DNA from: Streptomyces griseoflavus
GTDB taxonomy: Bacteria > Actinomycetota > Actinomycetes > Streptomycetales > Streptomycetaceae
Direction of reading: 5' to 3'
DNA length: 64,000 nucleotides
NCBI RefSeq assembly: GCF_014649995.1
Contig: NZ_BMUC01000001.1
Coordinates: 1,189,724 to 1,253,723 of the forward strand
The notes below the pieces were generated by a model. That model worked only from the letters and a program-made list of their open reading frames with translations. It had not been told where the DNA came from and searched no databases. The translations under genes were made by a program, and so were the position numbers. Positions 32,883 to 41,037 of the stretch are shown here, one piece after another. Every line of letters begins with the position of its first letter. The stretch's first letter is position 1.

Positions 32883-33983
32883 TCAGCGCCAGGCGGCGTC
32901 CGCGGCCCGCAGGGCCCCGTCCGTGTCCACGCGGAGGCCCGTCTCGCCGAGGGCGGCTCCCAGCGCCGCCAGACTCGCCCGCACGGCGCCCGGCCTCGCC
33001 TCCGGCCCGTAGTGGTTGACGCGGATCATCTCGCCCGCCAGCGCCCCGCCCCCGGCGGCCAGCGGGAGGGCCGGGTCGGCGGACAGGGCGCGGGCCACCA
33101 GGTCCGCCGCCACCGTCCCGGACGGCGCCCGCAGGGTCGTGGCGACCGGGGCGGCCTCCGCCGCCTCACGCACGTACGGCTCGAGACCGCCGCCCAGCGC
33201 CACCGCGCCGGCCCGCGTCGCCGCCGCGGCCGACGCGTGCCGGGCCATCACCGTCTCCAGGCCCGCCGCCTCGACACGCTCCACGCACGCCTCCAGCGCC
33301 AGCATCTCCAGCTGCGCCGGGGCGTGCAGCAGCGCCTTGCGGCCGCCGTCGATCCAGCGCTCCTTCCAGTCCAGCAGCGACAGGTACGAGCGGCGCGGCG
33401 CCCGCGGGTTCGCCGCCATCCGCGCCCACGCCCGCTCGCTCACCGACACCGCCGACACCCCGGCGGGACCGCCCAGCGCCTTCTGCGCCCCGATCACGCA
33501 CAGGTCCACGCCCCACGCGTCCGGCAGCACCGGCTCCGCCCCGACGGACGCCACCGCGTCCAGGTAGAACAGCGCCCCGTGGGCCCGCACCACCTCACCG
33601 ATCTCCGCGACCGGGTTGGTGTTCCCGGTGGCCGCCTCCGCGTGCACCAGGGACACGAAGTCGATCTCCGGGTGCTCCGTGAAGACGCCTCGGACCTGCT
33701 CGGCCGTCACCGCCGTGTGGAACGGCACGGTCAGGTCGATCACCGTCGCGCCGCAGTCCCGCAGCCAGTCGCCGAAGGTCTGCCCGTAGGGGCCGGTGAC
33801 GACGTTCAGCGCGGTCGTGCCGGGGCCGGCGGTCGCGCGGATCGCGCCCTCCAGCGGCAGCAGCGCCTCACCCTGCGTGATCACGACGTCCTGCCTGGTG
33901 CTCAGCAGCCGTGCCACCCGGTCCTCGATCGAGGCGAAGTGAGCGGCGCTCATCGGGGGCAGGTCGAGGAGGAGGTGGGTCAC
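32883..33983 (-). CDS. PLP-dependent aminotransferase, alanine/serine-glyoxylate type (class V)
   Basis: 366 aa from GTG 33983. The motifs follow alanine-glyoxylate/purine-catabolism transaminases: TQGEALLPLEGAIRATAGPG, VVTGPYGQTFGDWLRDCGA, VHAEAATGNTNPVAEIGEV, FYLDAVASVGAEP with the cofactor Asp, and IGAQKALGGPAGVS with the PLP lysine (about residue 187). It is divergent from a polar amino-acid ABC transporter across 188 bp, so it may process the amino acid or amine that transporter imports. Substrate unproven. Confidence 0.85.
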   Translation of the reverse strand: MTHLLLDLPPMSAAHFASIEDRVARLLSTRQDVVITQGEALLPLEGAIRATAGPGTTALNVVTGPYGQTFGDWLRDCGATVIDLTVPFHTAVTAEQVRGVFTEHPEIDFVSLVHAEAATGNTNPVAEIGEVVRAHGALFYLDAVASVGAEPVLPDAWGVDLCVIGAQKALGGPAGVSAVSVSERAWARMAANPRAPRRSYLSLLDWKERWIDGGRKALLHAPAQLEMLALEACVERVEAAGLETVMARHASAAAATRAGAVALGGGLEPYVREAAEAAPVATTLRAPSGTVAADLVARALSADPALPLAAGGGALAGEMIRVNHYGPEARPGAVRASLAALGAALGETGLRVDTDGALRAADAAWR

Positions 33984-34108
33984 GGCGGGGCTCTCTTTGC
34001 TTCGCGACTGCGCGGGTACGGAGGACGAGGTCGAGGGTAGACCTTCGCCCGCAGGGAAGCCCCACCGCGGGGTTCCCAGGCGGAAAGGCCCCCTGCTCAT
34101 GGGTTTGG

Positions 34109-34137
34109 TTGGGGAACCTCAAAGACATCCTTATAAT
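34109..34137 (+). promoter_or_regulatory. Promoter of the amino-acid ABC transporter
   Basis: A perfect TATAAT at 34132-34137 lies 17 bp downstream of TTGGGG at 34109-34114. Such a consensus -10 is rare in this genome. The transporter start is 35 bp downstream. Confidence 0.65.
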
Positions 34138-34138
34138 C

Positions 34139-34153
34139 GGAACGTTCAGTTCC
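34139..34153. promoter_or_regulatory. Inverted repeat GGAAC-N5-GTTCC over the expected transcription start
   Basis: GGAAC at 34139-34143 and GTTCC at 34149-34153 straddle the position 6-10 bp after the TATAAT box. A repressor bound here would stop initiation at the transporter operon. Confidence 0.45.
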
Positions 34154-34171
34154 CTGACAGGAGGCTCTCCC

Positions 34172-35023
34172 GTGAAGACGCTCCCCGGCCGCCGGACCCG
34201 CATCCTGGCCGCCACCACCGCGACGGCCGGGCTGGTGCTCCTGACCGCCTGCACCTCCAGCGACGACGGAGGGAGCGGCTCCAAGACCGCCGCCGGCGGT
34301 GTCGAACTCGTCAAGGCGGGGCAGCTCACCACCTGCACCCACCTGCCGTACCCGCCGTTCCAGTCGGAGATCGACGGCAAGGTGCAGGGCTTCGACGTCG
34401 CGCTGATCGACCTGGTCGCCGAGGACCTCGGCGTGAAGCAGGCGATCCTCGACACGCCCTTCGAGAACTTCAAGACCGGTGCCTTCCTCAACTCCGGCGA
34501 GTGCGACCTGGCCGCGGCCGGCATGACCATCACCGAGGAGCGGAAGAAGAACGTCGACTTCTCCGACCCTTACTTCAACGCCACCCAGGCGGTCCTCGTC
34601 GCCAAGGGCAGCGGCGTCGGCTCCCTGGCGGACGTGAAGACCAAGGACGTCGCGCTCGGCGCCCAGGCGCAGACCACCGGCGAGGACCACGTCAAGAAGG
34701 AGGGCCTCGACCCGGTCTCCTTCGAGTCCTCCGACGCCGTCCTCAACGGCCTGCGCACCGGCCAGGTCAAGGCCGTCGTCATCGACTACCCCGTCGTCCA
34801 GGGCTGGCTGAAGGACAAGGCGAACGCCGACGCCTTCGAGGTCGCCGAGCAGATCGACACCGGCGAGGAATACGGCGTCACGGTGAAGAAGGGCAACACC
34901 GCGCTGCGCGAGGCGATCAACAAGGCGTTCGCCGACGCCAGGGCCGACGGCACGTACAAGAAGCTGTACGAGCGGTGGATCGGCCCGTACGACGAGTCCG
35001 CCGCCTCGCCGGCCGCGTCCTGA
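34172..35023 (+). CDS. Amino-acid ABC transporter substrate-binding lipoprotein
   Basis: 283 aa. GTG 34172 follows CAGGAGG. Signal peptide RRTRILAATTATAGLVLLTAC ends in a lipobox with Cys27. The mature protein is a family 3 solute-binding protein: LTTCTHLPYPPFQSEIDGKVQGFDVALIDLVAEDLG, AAGMTITEERKKNVDFSDPYF and a TGEEYGVTVKKGN segment. It delivers a polar amino acid or related small amine to the permease encoded next. Confidence 0.93.
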   Translation: MKTLPGRRTRILAATTATAGLVLLTACTSSDDGGSGSKTAAGGVELVKAGQLTTCTHLPYPPFQSEIDGKVQGFDVALIDLVAEDLGVKQAILDTPFENFKTGAFLNSGECDLAAAGMTITEERKKNVDFSDPYFNATQAVLVAKGSGVGSLADVKTKDVALGAQAQTTGEDHVKKEGLDPVSFESSDAVLNGLRTGQVKAVVIDYPVVQGWLKDKANADAFEVAEQIDTGEEYGVTVKKGNTALREAINKAFADARADGTYKKLYERWIGPYDESAASPAAS

Positions 35024-35027
35024 GCCC

Positions 35028-35864
35028 ATGACCGACACGGAGAAGGCACCGCTCCAGCCGAAGAAGAAGGGCCTGACCCGGCGGCAGAAGCGCACCCTGT
35101 CGCGGGGCATCCAGTACGCGGTCTTCGTCGCGGCCGTGATCGCCTTCGCGGTCTCGGCCGACTGGGGCAGGCTGCAGAACCAGTTCGCGCAGGTCGACAT
35201 CGCCGAGCGGATGTTCCCCGACGTCATCACGCTGGCGCTGAAGAACACCGTGCTCTTCACGGTGACCGGCTTCGCCGTCGGTCTCGCCCTCGGCATGGTG
35301 ATCGCGCTGATGCGGCTGTCGTCCGTCGGGCCCTACCGCTGGCTGGCCGGCATCTACATCGAGATCTTCCGCGGCCTGCCCGCCCTGCTGATCTTCATCT
35401 TCATCGGCGTCGCCGTGCCGCTCGCCTTCCCCGGCACGGAGATCATCGGCGGCACCTACGGCAAGGTCGCCCTCGCGCTCGGCCTGGTGGCGGCCGCCTA
35501 CATGGCGGAGACGATCCGGGCCGGCATCCAGGCCGTGCCCAAGGGACAGATGGAGGCGGCCCGCTCGCTGGGCTTCTCGCCCGCCCGGGCCATGATCTCC
35601 ATCATCATCCCGCAGGCCTTCCGGATCATCCTCCCGCCGCTCACCAACGAACTCGTCCTGCTCTTCAAGGACTCCTCGCTGGTGCTGTTCCTCGGCGTGA
35701 CCCTGGGGGAGCGCGAACTGTCCAAGTACGGCCGCGACCTGGCCAGCCAGACCGCCAACTCCACCCCCATCCTGGTGGCCGGCCTGTGCTACCTGCTGAT
35801 CACCGTCCCGCTCGGCTTCGTCGTGCGCCGTATGGAGGCCAAGGCCCAGGAGGCCGTGAAATGA
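35028..35864 (+). CDS. Amino-acid ABC transporter permease
   Basis: 278 aa, ATG 35028, 4 bp after the previous stop. HisM/HEQRO-type permease: a long basic N-terminus, about five to six membrane helices, and the EAA loop [25 protein letters not shown] (about residues 178-202). [15 protein letters not shown] is the family's conserved inner segment. One permease gene only, so it probably forms a homodimer. The stop overlaps the ATPase ATG. Confidence 0.93.
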   Translation: MTDTEKAPLQPKKKGLTRRQKRTLSRGIQYAVFVAAVIAFAVSADWGRLQNQFAQVDIAERMFPDVITLALKNTVLFTVTGFAVGLALGMVIALMRLSSVGPYRWLAGIYIEIFRGLPALLIFIFIGVAVPLAFPGTEIIGGTYGKVALALGLVAAAYMAETIRAGIQAVPKGQMEAARSLGFSPARAMISIIIPQAFRIILPPLTNELVLLFKDSSLVLFLGVTLGERELSKYGRDLASQTANSTPILVAGLCYLLITVPLGFVVRRMEAKAQEAVK

Positions 35865-36658
35865 CCGCGAGCCCGCCCGAGATCCGCGTCAGCGGCCTGC
35901 ACAAGTCCTTCGGCGACAACCAGGTGCTGCGCGGCATCGACCTGGAGATCGGCCGGGGCGAGGTGGTCTGCGTCATCGGCCCGTCAGGGTCCGGCAAGTC
36001 CACCCTGCTGCGCTGCGTGAACCTGCTGGAGGAACCCACCGAGGGCCAGGTCTTCGTCGGCGGTACGGAACTCACCGACCCCGACGTCGACATCGATGCC
36101 GTACGCCGCCGCATCGGCATGGTCTTCCAGCAGTTCAACCTGTTCCCGCACCTCACGGTGACCGAGAACCTCACCCTGCCGCAGCGCCGGGTGCTGCGGC
36201 GCGGCAAGGCGGAGGCCGCGGAGGTCGCCGCCGCGAACCTGCGGCGGGTGGGCCTCGCCGAGAAGGCGGACGCCTACCCCTCCTCCCTCTCCGGCGGCCA
36301 GCAGCAGCGCGTCGCCATCGCCCGGGCGCTGGCGATGGGCCCCGAGGTGATGCTGTTCGACGAGCCGACCTCGGCGCTCGACCCCGAACTGGTCGGCGAC
36401 GTGCTCGCCGTGATGCGGATGCTGGCGGACGAGGGCATGACGATGATGGTCGTCACCCACGAGATGACCTTCGCCCGCGAGGTCGCCGACCGGGTCGTCT
36501 TCATGGACGGCGGCGTGGTCGTCGAGGACGGCACGCCCGCCCAGGTCATCGGCAGCCCCCGCCACGAACGCACCCGCCACTTCCTCTCCCGCCTCCTCGA
36601 CCCCGCCATGGCGGACGTCGAGGAGGAGACCTCGGACCAGGTGGGCAAGCCGGGGTAG
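35861..36658 (+). CDS. Amino-acid ABC transporter ATP-binding protein
   Basis: 265 aa, ATG 35861 overlapping the previous stop. Walker [10 protein letters not shown] (about 40-48), Q-loop [11 protein letters not shown], signature [15 protein letters not shown], Walker [13 protein letters not shown] and the switch His in MVVTHEM are intact. It is the ATPase of the 34.2-36.7 kb uptake operon (GlnQ type). The amidohydrolase gene begins 20 bp downstream. Confidence 0.95.
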   Translation: MTASPPEIRVSGLHKSFGDNQVLRGIDLEIGRGEVVCVIGPSGSGKSTLLRCVNLLEEPTEGQVFVGGTELTDPDVDIDAVRRRIGMVFQQFNLFPHLTVTENLTLPQRRVLRRGKAEAAEVAAANLRRVGLAEKADAYPSSLSGGQQQRVAIARALAMGPEVMLFDEPTSALDPELVGDVLAVMRMLADEGMTMMVVTHEMTFAREVADRVVFMDGGVVVEDGTPAQVIGSPRHERTRHFLSRLLDPAMADVEEETSDQVGKPG

Positions 36659-36678
36659 GGCCTGACTAGGGTGCCGGT

Positions 36679-37770
36679 ATGACTGAGCGCGCGGTGCTGC
36701 ACGTGAAGGGACGGATCCTCGTCGGCCCGGACGAGGTCCGCGACGAACTGTGGGTCGTCGGCGGGCGGATCTCCTACGACCGCCCCGCCGGCGCCCGCGA
36801 CGTCCGCACCGTCGACGGCTGGGTGCTGCCCGGGCTGGTCGACGCCCACTGCCACGTGGGCCTGGACCGGCACGGCGCGGTCCCCGCGGAGGTCGCCGAG
36901 AAGCAGGCCCTCACCGACCGCGACGCCGGCGCCCTGCTGCTGCGCGACGCCGGCTCGCCCTCCGACACCCGCTGGACCGACGACCGCGACGACCTCCCGA
37001 AGATCATCCGGGCCGGCCGGCACATCGCCCGCACCCGCCGCTACATCCGCAACTACGCCTGGGAGGTCGAGCCCGACGACCTGCCCGCGTACGTCGCCCA
37101 GGAGGCCCGGCGGGGCGACGGCTGGGTGAAGCTGGTCGGCGACTGGATCGACCGCGACCTCGGTGATCTGTCGGCCTGCTGGCCGCGCGGCGCCGTCGAG
37201 GCGGCCATCGCCGAGGCGCACCGGCTGGGCGCCCGCGTCACCGCGCACTGCTTCGCGGAGGACTCCCTGCGGGACCTGGTCGAGGCCGGCATCGACTGCG
37301 TCGAGCACGCCACGGGCCTCACCGACGAGACCATCCCGCTGTTCGCCGAGCGAGGCGTGGCGATCGTCCCCACGCTCGTCAACATCGCCACCTTCCCCGC
37401 GCTCGCCGACGGCGGCGAGTCCAAGTTCCCGCGCTGGTCCGCCCACATGCGCCGGCTCCACGAACGGCGCTACGACACCGTCCGCTCCGCCCACGACGCC
37501 GGCGTGCCCGTCTTCGTCGGCACCGACGCCGGCGGGTCGCTCCCGCACGGGCTGGCCGCCGAGGAGGTCGCGGAGCTCACCCGGGCCGGCATCCCGCCGG
37601 TCGAGGCGCTGGCCGCCGGCACCTGGGCGGCCAGGAAGTGGCTCGGCCGCCCCGGCCTGGACGAGGGCGCCCCGGCCGACCTCGTGGTCTACGGCGCCGA
37701 CCCGCGCGCGGACGTGACCGTGCTGACCGATCCGCGCCGGGTGGTGCTCAACGGGCGCGTGGTCGCCTAG
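36679..37770 (+). CDS. Amidohydrolase family protein
   Basis: 363 aa, ATG 36679. A metal-dependent TIM-barrel hydrolase with an N-terminal sandwich (VLHVKGRILVGPDEVRDELWVVGGRI), HxH in VDAHCHVGL (about 57-59), a metal-bridging Lys/His region in WVKLVGDWIDRD and RVTAHCFAED, EHATGLTDE, and the final Asp in FVGTDAGGSLPHGLAAEEV. The pattern is that of imidazolonepropionase/prolidase-like amidohydrolases acting on cyclic amides or dipeptides. It follows the amino-acid transporter by 20 bp, so it may open an imported lactam or amide. The substrate is not known. Confidence 0.88.
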   Translation: MTERAVLHVKGRILVGPDEVRDELWVVGGRISYDRPAGARDVRTVDGWVLPGLVDAHCHVGLDRHGAVPAEVAEKQALTDRDAGALLLRDAGSPSDTRWTDDRDDLPKIIRAGRHIARTRRYIRNYAWEVEPDDLPAYVAQEARRGDGWVKLVGDWIDRDLGDLSACWPRGAVEAAIAEAHRLGARVTAHCFAEDSLRDLVEAGIDCVEHATGLTDETIPLFAERGVAIVPTLVNIATFPALADGGESKFPRWSAHMRRLHERRYDTVRSAHDAGVPVFVGTDAGGSLPHGLAAEEVAELTRAGIPPVEALAAGTWAARKWLGRPGLDEGAPADLVVYGADPRADVTVLTDPRRVVLNGRVVA

Positions 37771-37827
37771 CGGCGCGCGCCCGGTGGTGCGTACGAGGGT
37801 GACGGCGGGGAACAACCGTGCCCCGGT

Positions 37828-37839
37828 ATTCGAACGAAT
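37828..37839. promoter_or_regulatory. Inverted repeat ATTCG-AA-CGAAT upstream of the LAETG protein gene
   Basis: A 12-bp palindrome in the 178-bp gap before the surface-protein gene. It may be an operator; no regulator is nearby. Confidence 0.3.
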
Positions 37840-37948
37840 CCACCAGGTCTCCTCGAAGGGGTGAACAGTCGGCGGATCGCTGACGGCCTGCTGTTCGCGC
37901 GGACATCCTTTCCGGGTCCCAGTCGTGTCTCATGGGGGTCCCACCACC

Positions 37949-38860
37949 TTGTACACCATCAACGTCCGTATGCCCGCACGCCGTTGGGCGGTCGCCGCCG
38001 CGGCAGCCGCCCTCACCGCCGGGCCCGCCGCGCTGGCCGGAGCGGGCTCCGCGCACGCCACCGGGGAGAGCGGCAGCGCGAGCGCCGCCGTCCTGCGCAC
38101 CGGGCTCGACGTGGCCCTGCTCAACAAGACCGTGCACGCCCCGCTCGCCGTCTCCCTCAACGAGGTCCGGGCACCCGGGGACGCGCGGAGGACGGCACTC
38201 ACCGCCAGCCTCGACGGCGTCGACGGCGGCAAGCCCTTCAGCGTGCTGCGGGCGGAGGTGGCCGACGCGAAGGCGACGGTGAACGGCGAGCGGGCGGAGG
38301 CGTCCACCACCCTCACCAAGGCCCGGCTGCACGTGCCGGGTCTGCCGCTGCTGTCGGTCGTCGAGCTGGAGGCGGTGAGCTCCAAGGCGGTCTGCGAGGC
38401 CGGGCGGAACCCGCACGCCTCGGTGACCCTGCCCGCCTCGGTGACGGTCCTCGGCAAGCGCGTCGCGCTGACCGCCGGAGGCCCCACCCACGTCGAGGTG
38501 CCGGGTGTCGGCGAGGTCCGGCTGGACCTGTCGAAGACCGACACCACGTCGACCACGGCCGCGGCCACCGCCCTGCGGCTGGAGGTGTCCGTCGACCCGC
38601 TGGAGCTGAACGTGGCCGAGGTCGAGGGCACGCTGACCCTGGCCGAGTCCAGGTGCGAGACCCCGGCGGCGCAACCGGCCGCGCCGGGAGCACCGGCCGC
38701 CCCGGAGGCCGCCGTCCAGCCGCAGGGAGCACGCGCGGAGGCCGACCTGGCCGAGACGGGAGGCGATCCGGTGACCCCGTACGTCGCGGCCGGCGCGGTG
38801 GCCCTGCTGGCGGCGGGCGGTGGAGCGGTGGCGCTGTCCCGGCGGGGGCGCGGTAACTGA
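37949..38860 (+). CDS. Secreted SCO1860-like protein with LAETG sorting signal
   Basis: About 303 aa. The start is uncertain: TTG 37949 is preferred because G/C-ending codons begin there and GGGGG lies upstream; GTG 37925 and ATG 37970 are alternatives. The signal peptide (ARRWAVAAAAAALTAGPAALAG, cleaved near SAHA) is followed by about 200 residues of secreted domain without a recognised fold, an Ala/Pro linker, then LAETGGDP, a membrane helix (VAAGAVALLAAGGGAVAL) and SRRGRGN. That is a complete sortase signal of the LAxTG type used by Streptomyces class E sortases, so the protein should be anchored to the cell wall. No sortase gene is nearby. Confidence 0.82.
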   Translation: MYTINVRMPARRWAVAAAAAALTAGPAALAGAGSAHATGESGSASAAVLRTGLDVALLNKTVHAPLAVSLNEVRAPGDARRTALTASLDGVDGGKPFSVLRAEVADAKATVNGERAEASTTLTKARLHVPGLPLLSVVELEAVSSKAVCEAGRNPHASVTLPASVTVLGKRVALTAGGPTHVEVPGVGEVRLDLSKTDTTSTTAAATALRLEVSVDPLELNVAEVEGTLTLAESRCETPAAQPAAPGAPAAPEAAVQPQGARAEADLAETGGDPVTPYVAAGAVALLAAGGGAVALSRRGRGN

Positions 38861-38896
38861 CGTCTTCCGCCCCCGCCGCCCCTCGACGCTCCTCGA

Positions 38897-38960
38897 CGCC
38901 GGAGGGGCTGACATCAGCTCCTCCGGCGTTTGAGGAGCGGGGTCCGGGGCGGAGTCCCGG
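38897..38960. repeat. Palindromic intergenic repeat, serving as a terminator and running into cobC
   Basis: CGCCGGAGGGGCT at 38897-38909 pairs with AGCTCCTCCGGCG at 38916-38928 (13 bp with one G-U). Downstream TTTGAGGAGCGGGG and GGGGCGGAGTCCC continue a GC-rich repeat of a type scattered in Streptomyces intergenic DNA. A related stretch lies inside cobB (45930-46030). It ends the surface-protein gene and encodes the last residues of the convergent cobC gene. Confidence 0.7.
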
Positions 38961-40059
38961 TGTCGGGACGGGAAGGGGCGGCGGGGGCGATTCCGGCCGT
39001 GCGCAGCGCCGGCCCCAACGCGCGCAGAAGGCCGTCCGTCGTCCCCCGGCCCCGGACCGCCACACGCAGCCAGCCTCCGTCCAGACCAGGAAACGTGTCC
39101 CCCCGCCGCACCGCGTAACCCGCGTCACGCAGCCGCCCCCGCACAGCAGCCGCGTCCGGCAGCCGCACCAGCACGAACGGCCCTTCCGCGGGCTCCACGA
39201 CCCGCACCCCGAGATCGGCGAAGCCACGCAGCCCGGCGATCAGGTACGCCCGGTCCGCCGCGACGCGCTCCGCCGCCCCCGCCGCCTCCGCCAGGGCCGC
39301 CGCCCCCACGCACGCCTCCGCCGCCGCCAGCGCCGGCGTGGACACCGGCCACAGCGGCTGGGCGCGCTCCAGTTCCGCGACGGTCTCCTCGGCCGCCAGG
39401 ACGTAGCCGATGCGCAGCCCCGCCAGCCCCCAGGTCTTGGTGAGGCTGCGCAGCACCACCAGTCCCGGTACGTCCGTCCGCCCGGCCAGCGCCTCCCGCT
39501 CGCCCGGCACCGCGTCCATGAACGCCTCGTCCACCACCAGCGTCCGCCCGGGACGGGCGAGCCCGGCCACGGTGGCGGCCGGATGGAGCACCGACGTCGG
39601 GTTCGTCGGGTTGCCGATCACGACCAGGTCCGCTTCCGCGGGCACCGCCGCCGGGTCCAGCCGGAAGCCGTCCGCCTCCCGCAGCAGCACCCGGTGCACC
39701 GTGTGCCCGGCATCGCGCAGTGCCGCCTCCGGCTCGGTGAACTGCGGGTGCACCACCACCGGCCGGTTCACCTTCAGCGCCCGCGCCAGCAGCACGAACG
39801 CCTCCGCCGCGCCGGCCGTCAGCAGCACCCGTTCCACCGGCAGCCCGTGCCGTGCCGCCACCGCGGCCCGCGCGGCCCGCCCGTCCGGGTAGGCGGCGAG
39901 CCCGGACAGCGACGCGGCGATGTGTTCCCGCAGCCACGCCGGGGGCGTGTCCGTGCGGACGTTCACCGCGAGGTCGGCCAGCGCGGACCCGTCGTCGCGG
40001 ACCTCGGCGTCCCCGTGGTGGCGCAGGTCGTGTCCGCCGGCCACCGGATCAGTGCGCAT
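38914..40059 (-). CDS. cobC: CobC-like PLP-dependent aminotransferase (threonine-phosphate decarboxylase/Rv2231c family)
   Basis: 381 aa from ATG 40059, 11 bp inside the preceding chelatase gene. Class I aminotransferase fold: NVRTDTPPAWLREHI, VIGNPTNPTSVLHP, LVVDEAFMDAVPGE with the cofactor Asp, and RSLTKTWGLAGLRIGYVLA with the PLP lysine (about residue 213). In cobalamin synthesis this family makes the aminopropanol side chain or acts on cobyrinate-linked steps; actinobacterial members are usually called Rv2231c-type CobC. The last residues (TPPRTPLLKRRRS) are encoded by the intergenic repeat at 38897-38960, so the tail is probably not functional. Confidence 0.88.
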   Translation of the reverse strand: MRTDPVAGGHDLRHHGDAEVRDDGSALADLAVNVRTDTPPAWLREHIAASLSGLAAYPDGRAARAAVAARHGLPVERVLLTAGAAEAFVLLARALKVNRPVVVHPQFTEPEAALRDAGHTVHRVLLREADGFRLDPAAVPAEADLVVIGNPTNPTSVLHPAATVAGLARPGRTLVVDEAFMDAVPGEREALAGRTDVPGLVVLRSLTKTWGLAGLRIGYVLAAEETVAELERAQPLWPVSTPALAAAEACVGAAALAEAAGAAERVAADRAYLIAGLRGFADLGVRVVEPAEGPFVLVRLPDAAAVRGRLRDAGYAVRRGDTFPGLDGGWLRVAVRGRGTTDGLLRALGPALRTAGIAPAAPSRPDTGTPPRTPLLKRRRS

Positions 40060-40954
40060 GCGAGTGGGCGTGCCCGTGCCCGTGGTGGTGGTGGCCGTCG
40101 TCGTCGGGGTGGAAGTGCGGCTGCTGCGGAAGCCCCACCTTGTCCTCGAAGCCGGGCAGCGCGATCCGGTACACGCACGAGTCGCAGTTCATCCTGAGAT
40201 CACCCTTCACGGCCTCCTCGTAGCGCTCCATCACCAGGTCCAGCAGCTCCGGCTCCGGCCCGACGACGTCCGCCGACCGTACCTCGGTGTCCGGACGCGC
40301 CGCCGCCCACGCGGCGGTCTGCCGCCGTACCCGGTCCGGCAGGATCCCGGTGAAGAGGAAGTACGGCAGGACCACGATCCGGCGGGCGCCCAGGCGCGCG
40401 CACCGGTCCAGTCCGCCCGGCACGTCCGGCGCCGCCAGCGACACGAACGCCGTTTCCACGCCCGCGTAGCCGCGCCCCTCCCACAGCAGCCGTGCCGCCT
40501 TGAACACCTCGGCGTTGGCGTCCGGGTCCGTCGAGCCGCGTCCCACGAGCAGCACCGTCACCTCGGACGGGTCCCAGGACGGATCCACCGCCTCGGCCAG
40601 CCGCCGCTCCAGCACCCGCAGCAGCGTGGGATGCGGGCCCAGCGGACGGCCGTAGGTGTACGAGATGCCCGGGTGGCGTTCCTTCTCGCGGGCCAGGGCC
40701 GCCGGGATGTCACCCTTGGCGTGCCCGGCGGACACCAGCATCAGCGGAACGGCCGCGAACCGCCGCACGCCCCGCTCCACCAGCTCGGCGACGGCCTCGC
40801 CCAGCGGCGGCGGGGACAGCTCGATGAAGCCGCCCGCGACGGGCAGCCCGGGGTGACGGCGGCCCAGCTCCCGCACGAAGTCGCGGAACGCCTCCGCTCC
40901 GGCGTCGTCCCGGGTGCCGTGGCCGGCGATGAGCAGGGCGGGCGGGGTGGTCAC
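40049..40954 (-). CDS. Sirohydrochlorin chelatase/CbiX-like protein with His-rich tail
   Basis: 301 aa. GTG 40954 is chosen for GAGGAG 6 bp upstream; the frame is open to 41041 but that part is low-complexity. Two CbiX-like halves are seen: LLIAGHGTRDDAGAEAF and VTVLLVGRGSTDPDANAEV, each with the His or Arg/Gly core. RRIVVLPYFLFTGILPDRV is typical. The C-terminus has CDSCVYR and ends in a metal-binding tail of about 15 residues with nine His (HHHHGHGHAHSHAH). It would insert cobalt early in the corrin pathway. Confidence 0.88.
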   Translation of the reverse strand: MTTPPALLIAGHGTRDDAGAEAFRDFVRELGRRHPGLPVAGGFIELSPPPLGEAVAELVERGVRRFAAVPLMLVSAGHAKGDIPAALAREKERHPGISYTYGRPLGPHPTLLRVLERRLAEAVDPSWDPSEVTVLLVGRGSTDPDANAEVFKAARLLWEGRGYAGVETAFVSLAAPDVPGGLDRCARLGARRIVVLPYFLFTGILPDRVRRQTAAWAAARPDTEVRSADVVGPEPELLDLVMERYEEAVKGDLRMNCDSCVYRIALPGFEDKVGLPQQPHFHPDDDGHHHHGHGHAHSHAH

Positions 40955-40959
40955 AGGTT

Positions 40960-41030
40960 CTCCTCGGGACTCGGACTCGGATCCGGGTGTGGGTATGGGT
41001 GCGGGTGTGTGTAGGGGTGTGTGCGGAGGG
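40960..41030. repeat. G-rich simple repeats between cbiX-like and cobJ genes
   Basis: The 83-bp spacer carries near-tandem GGACTC/GGATCC steps followed by a run of GGGTGT, GGGTAT, GGGTGC and GGGGTGT units. It is low-complexity on the plus strand and C-rich in the cob transcript. Confidence 0.6.
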
Positions 41031-41037
41031 ACGCGGT

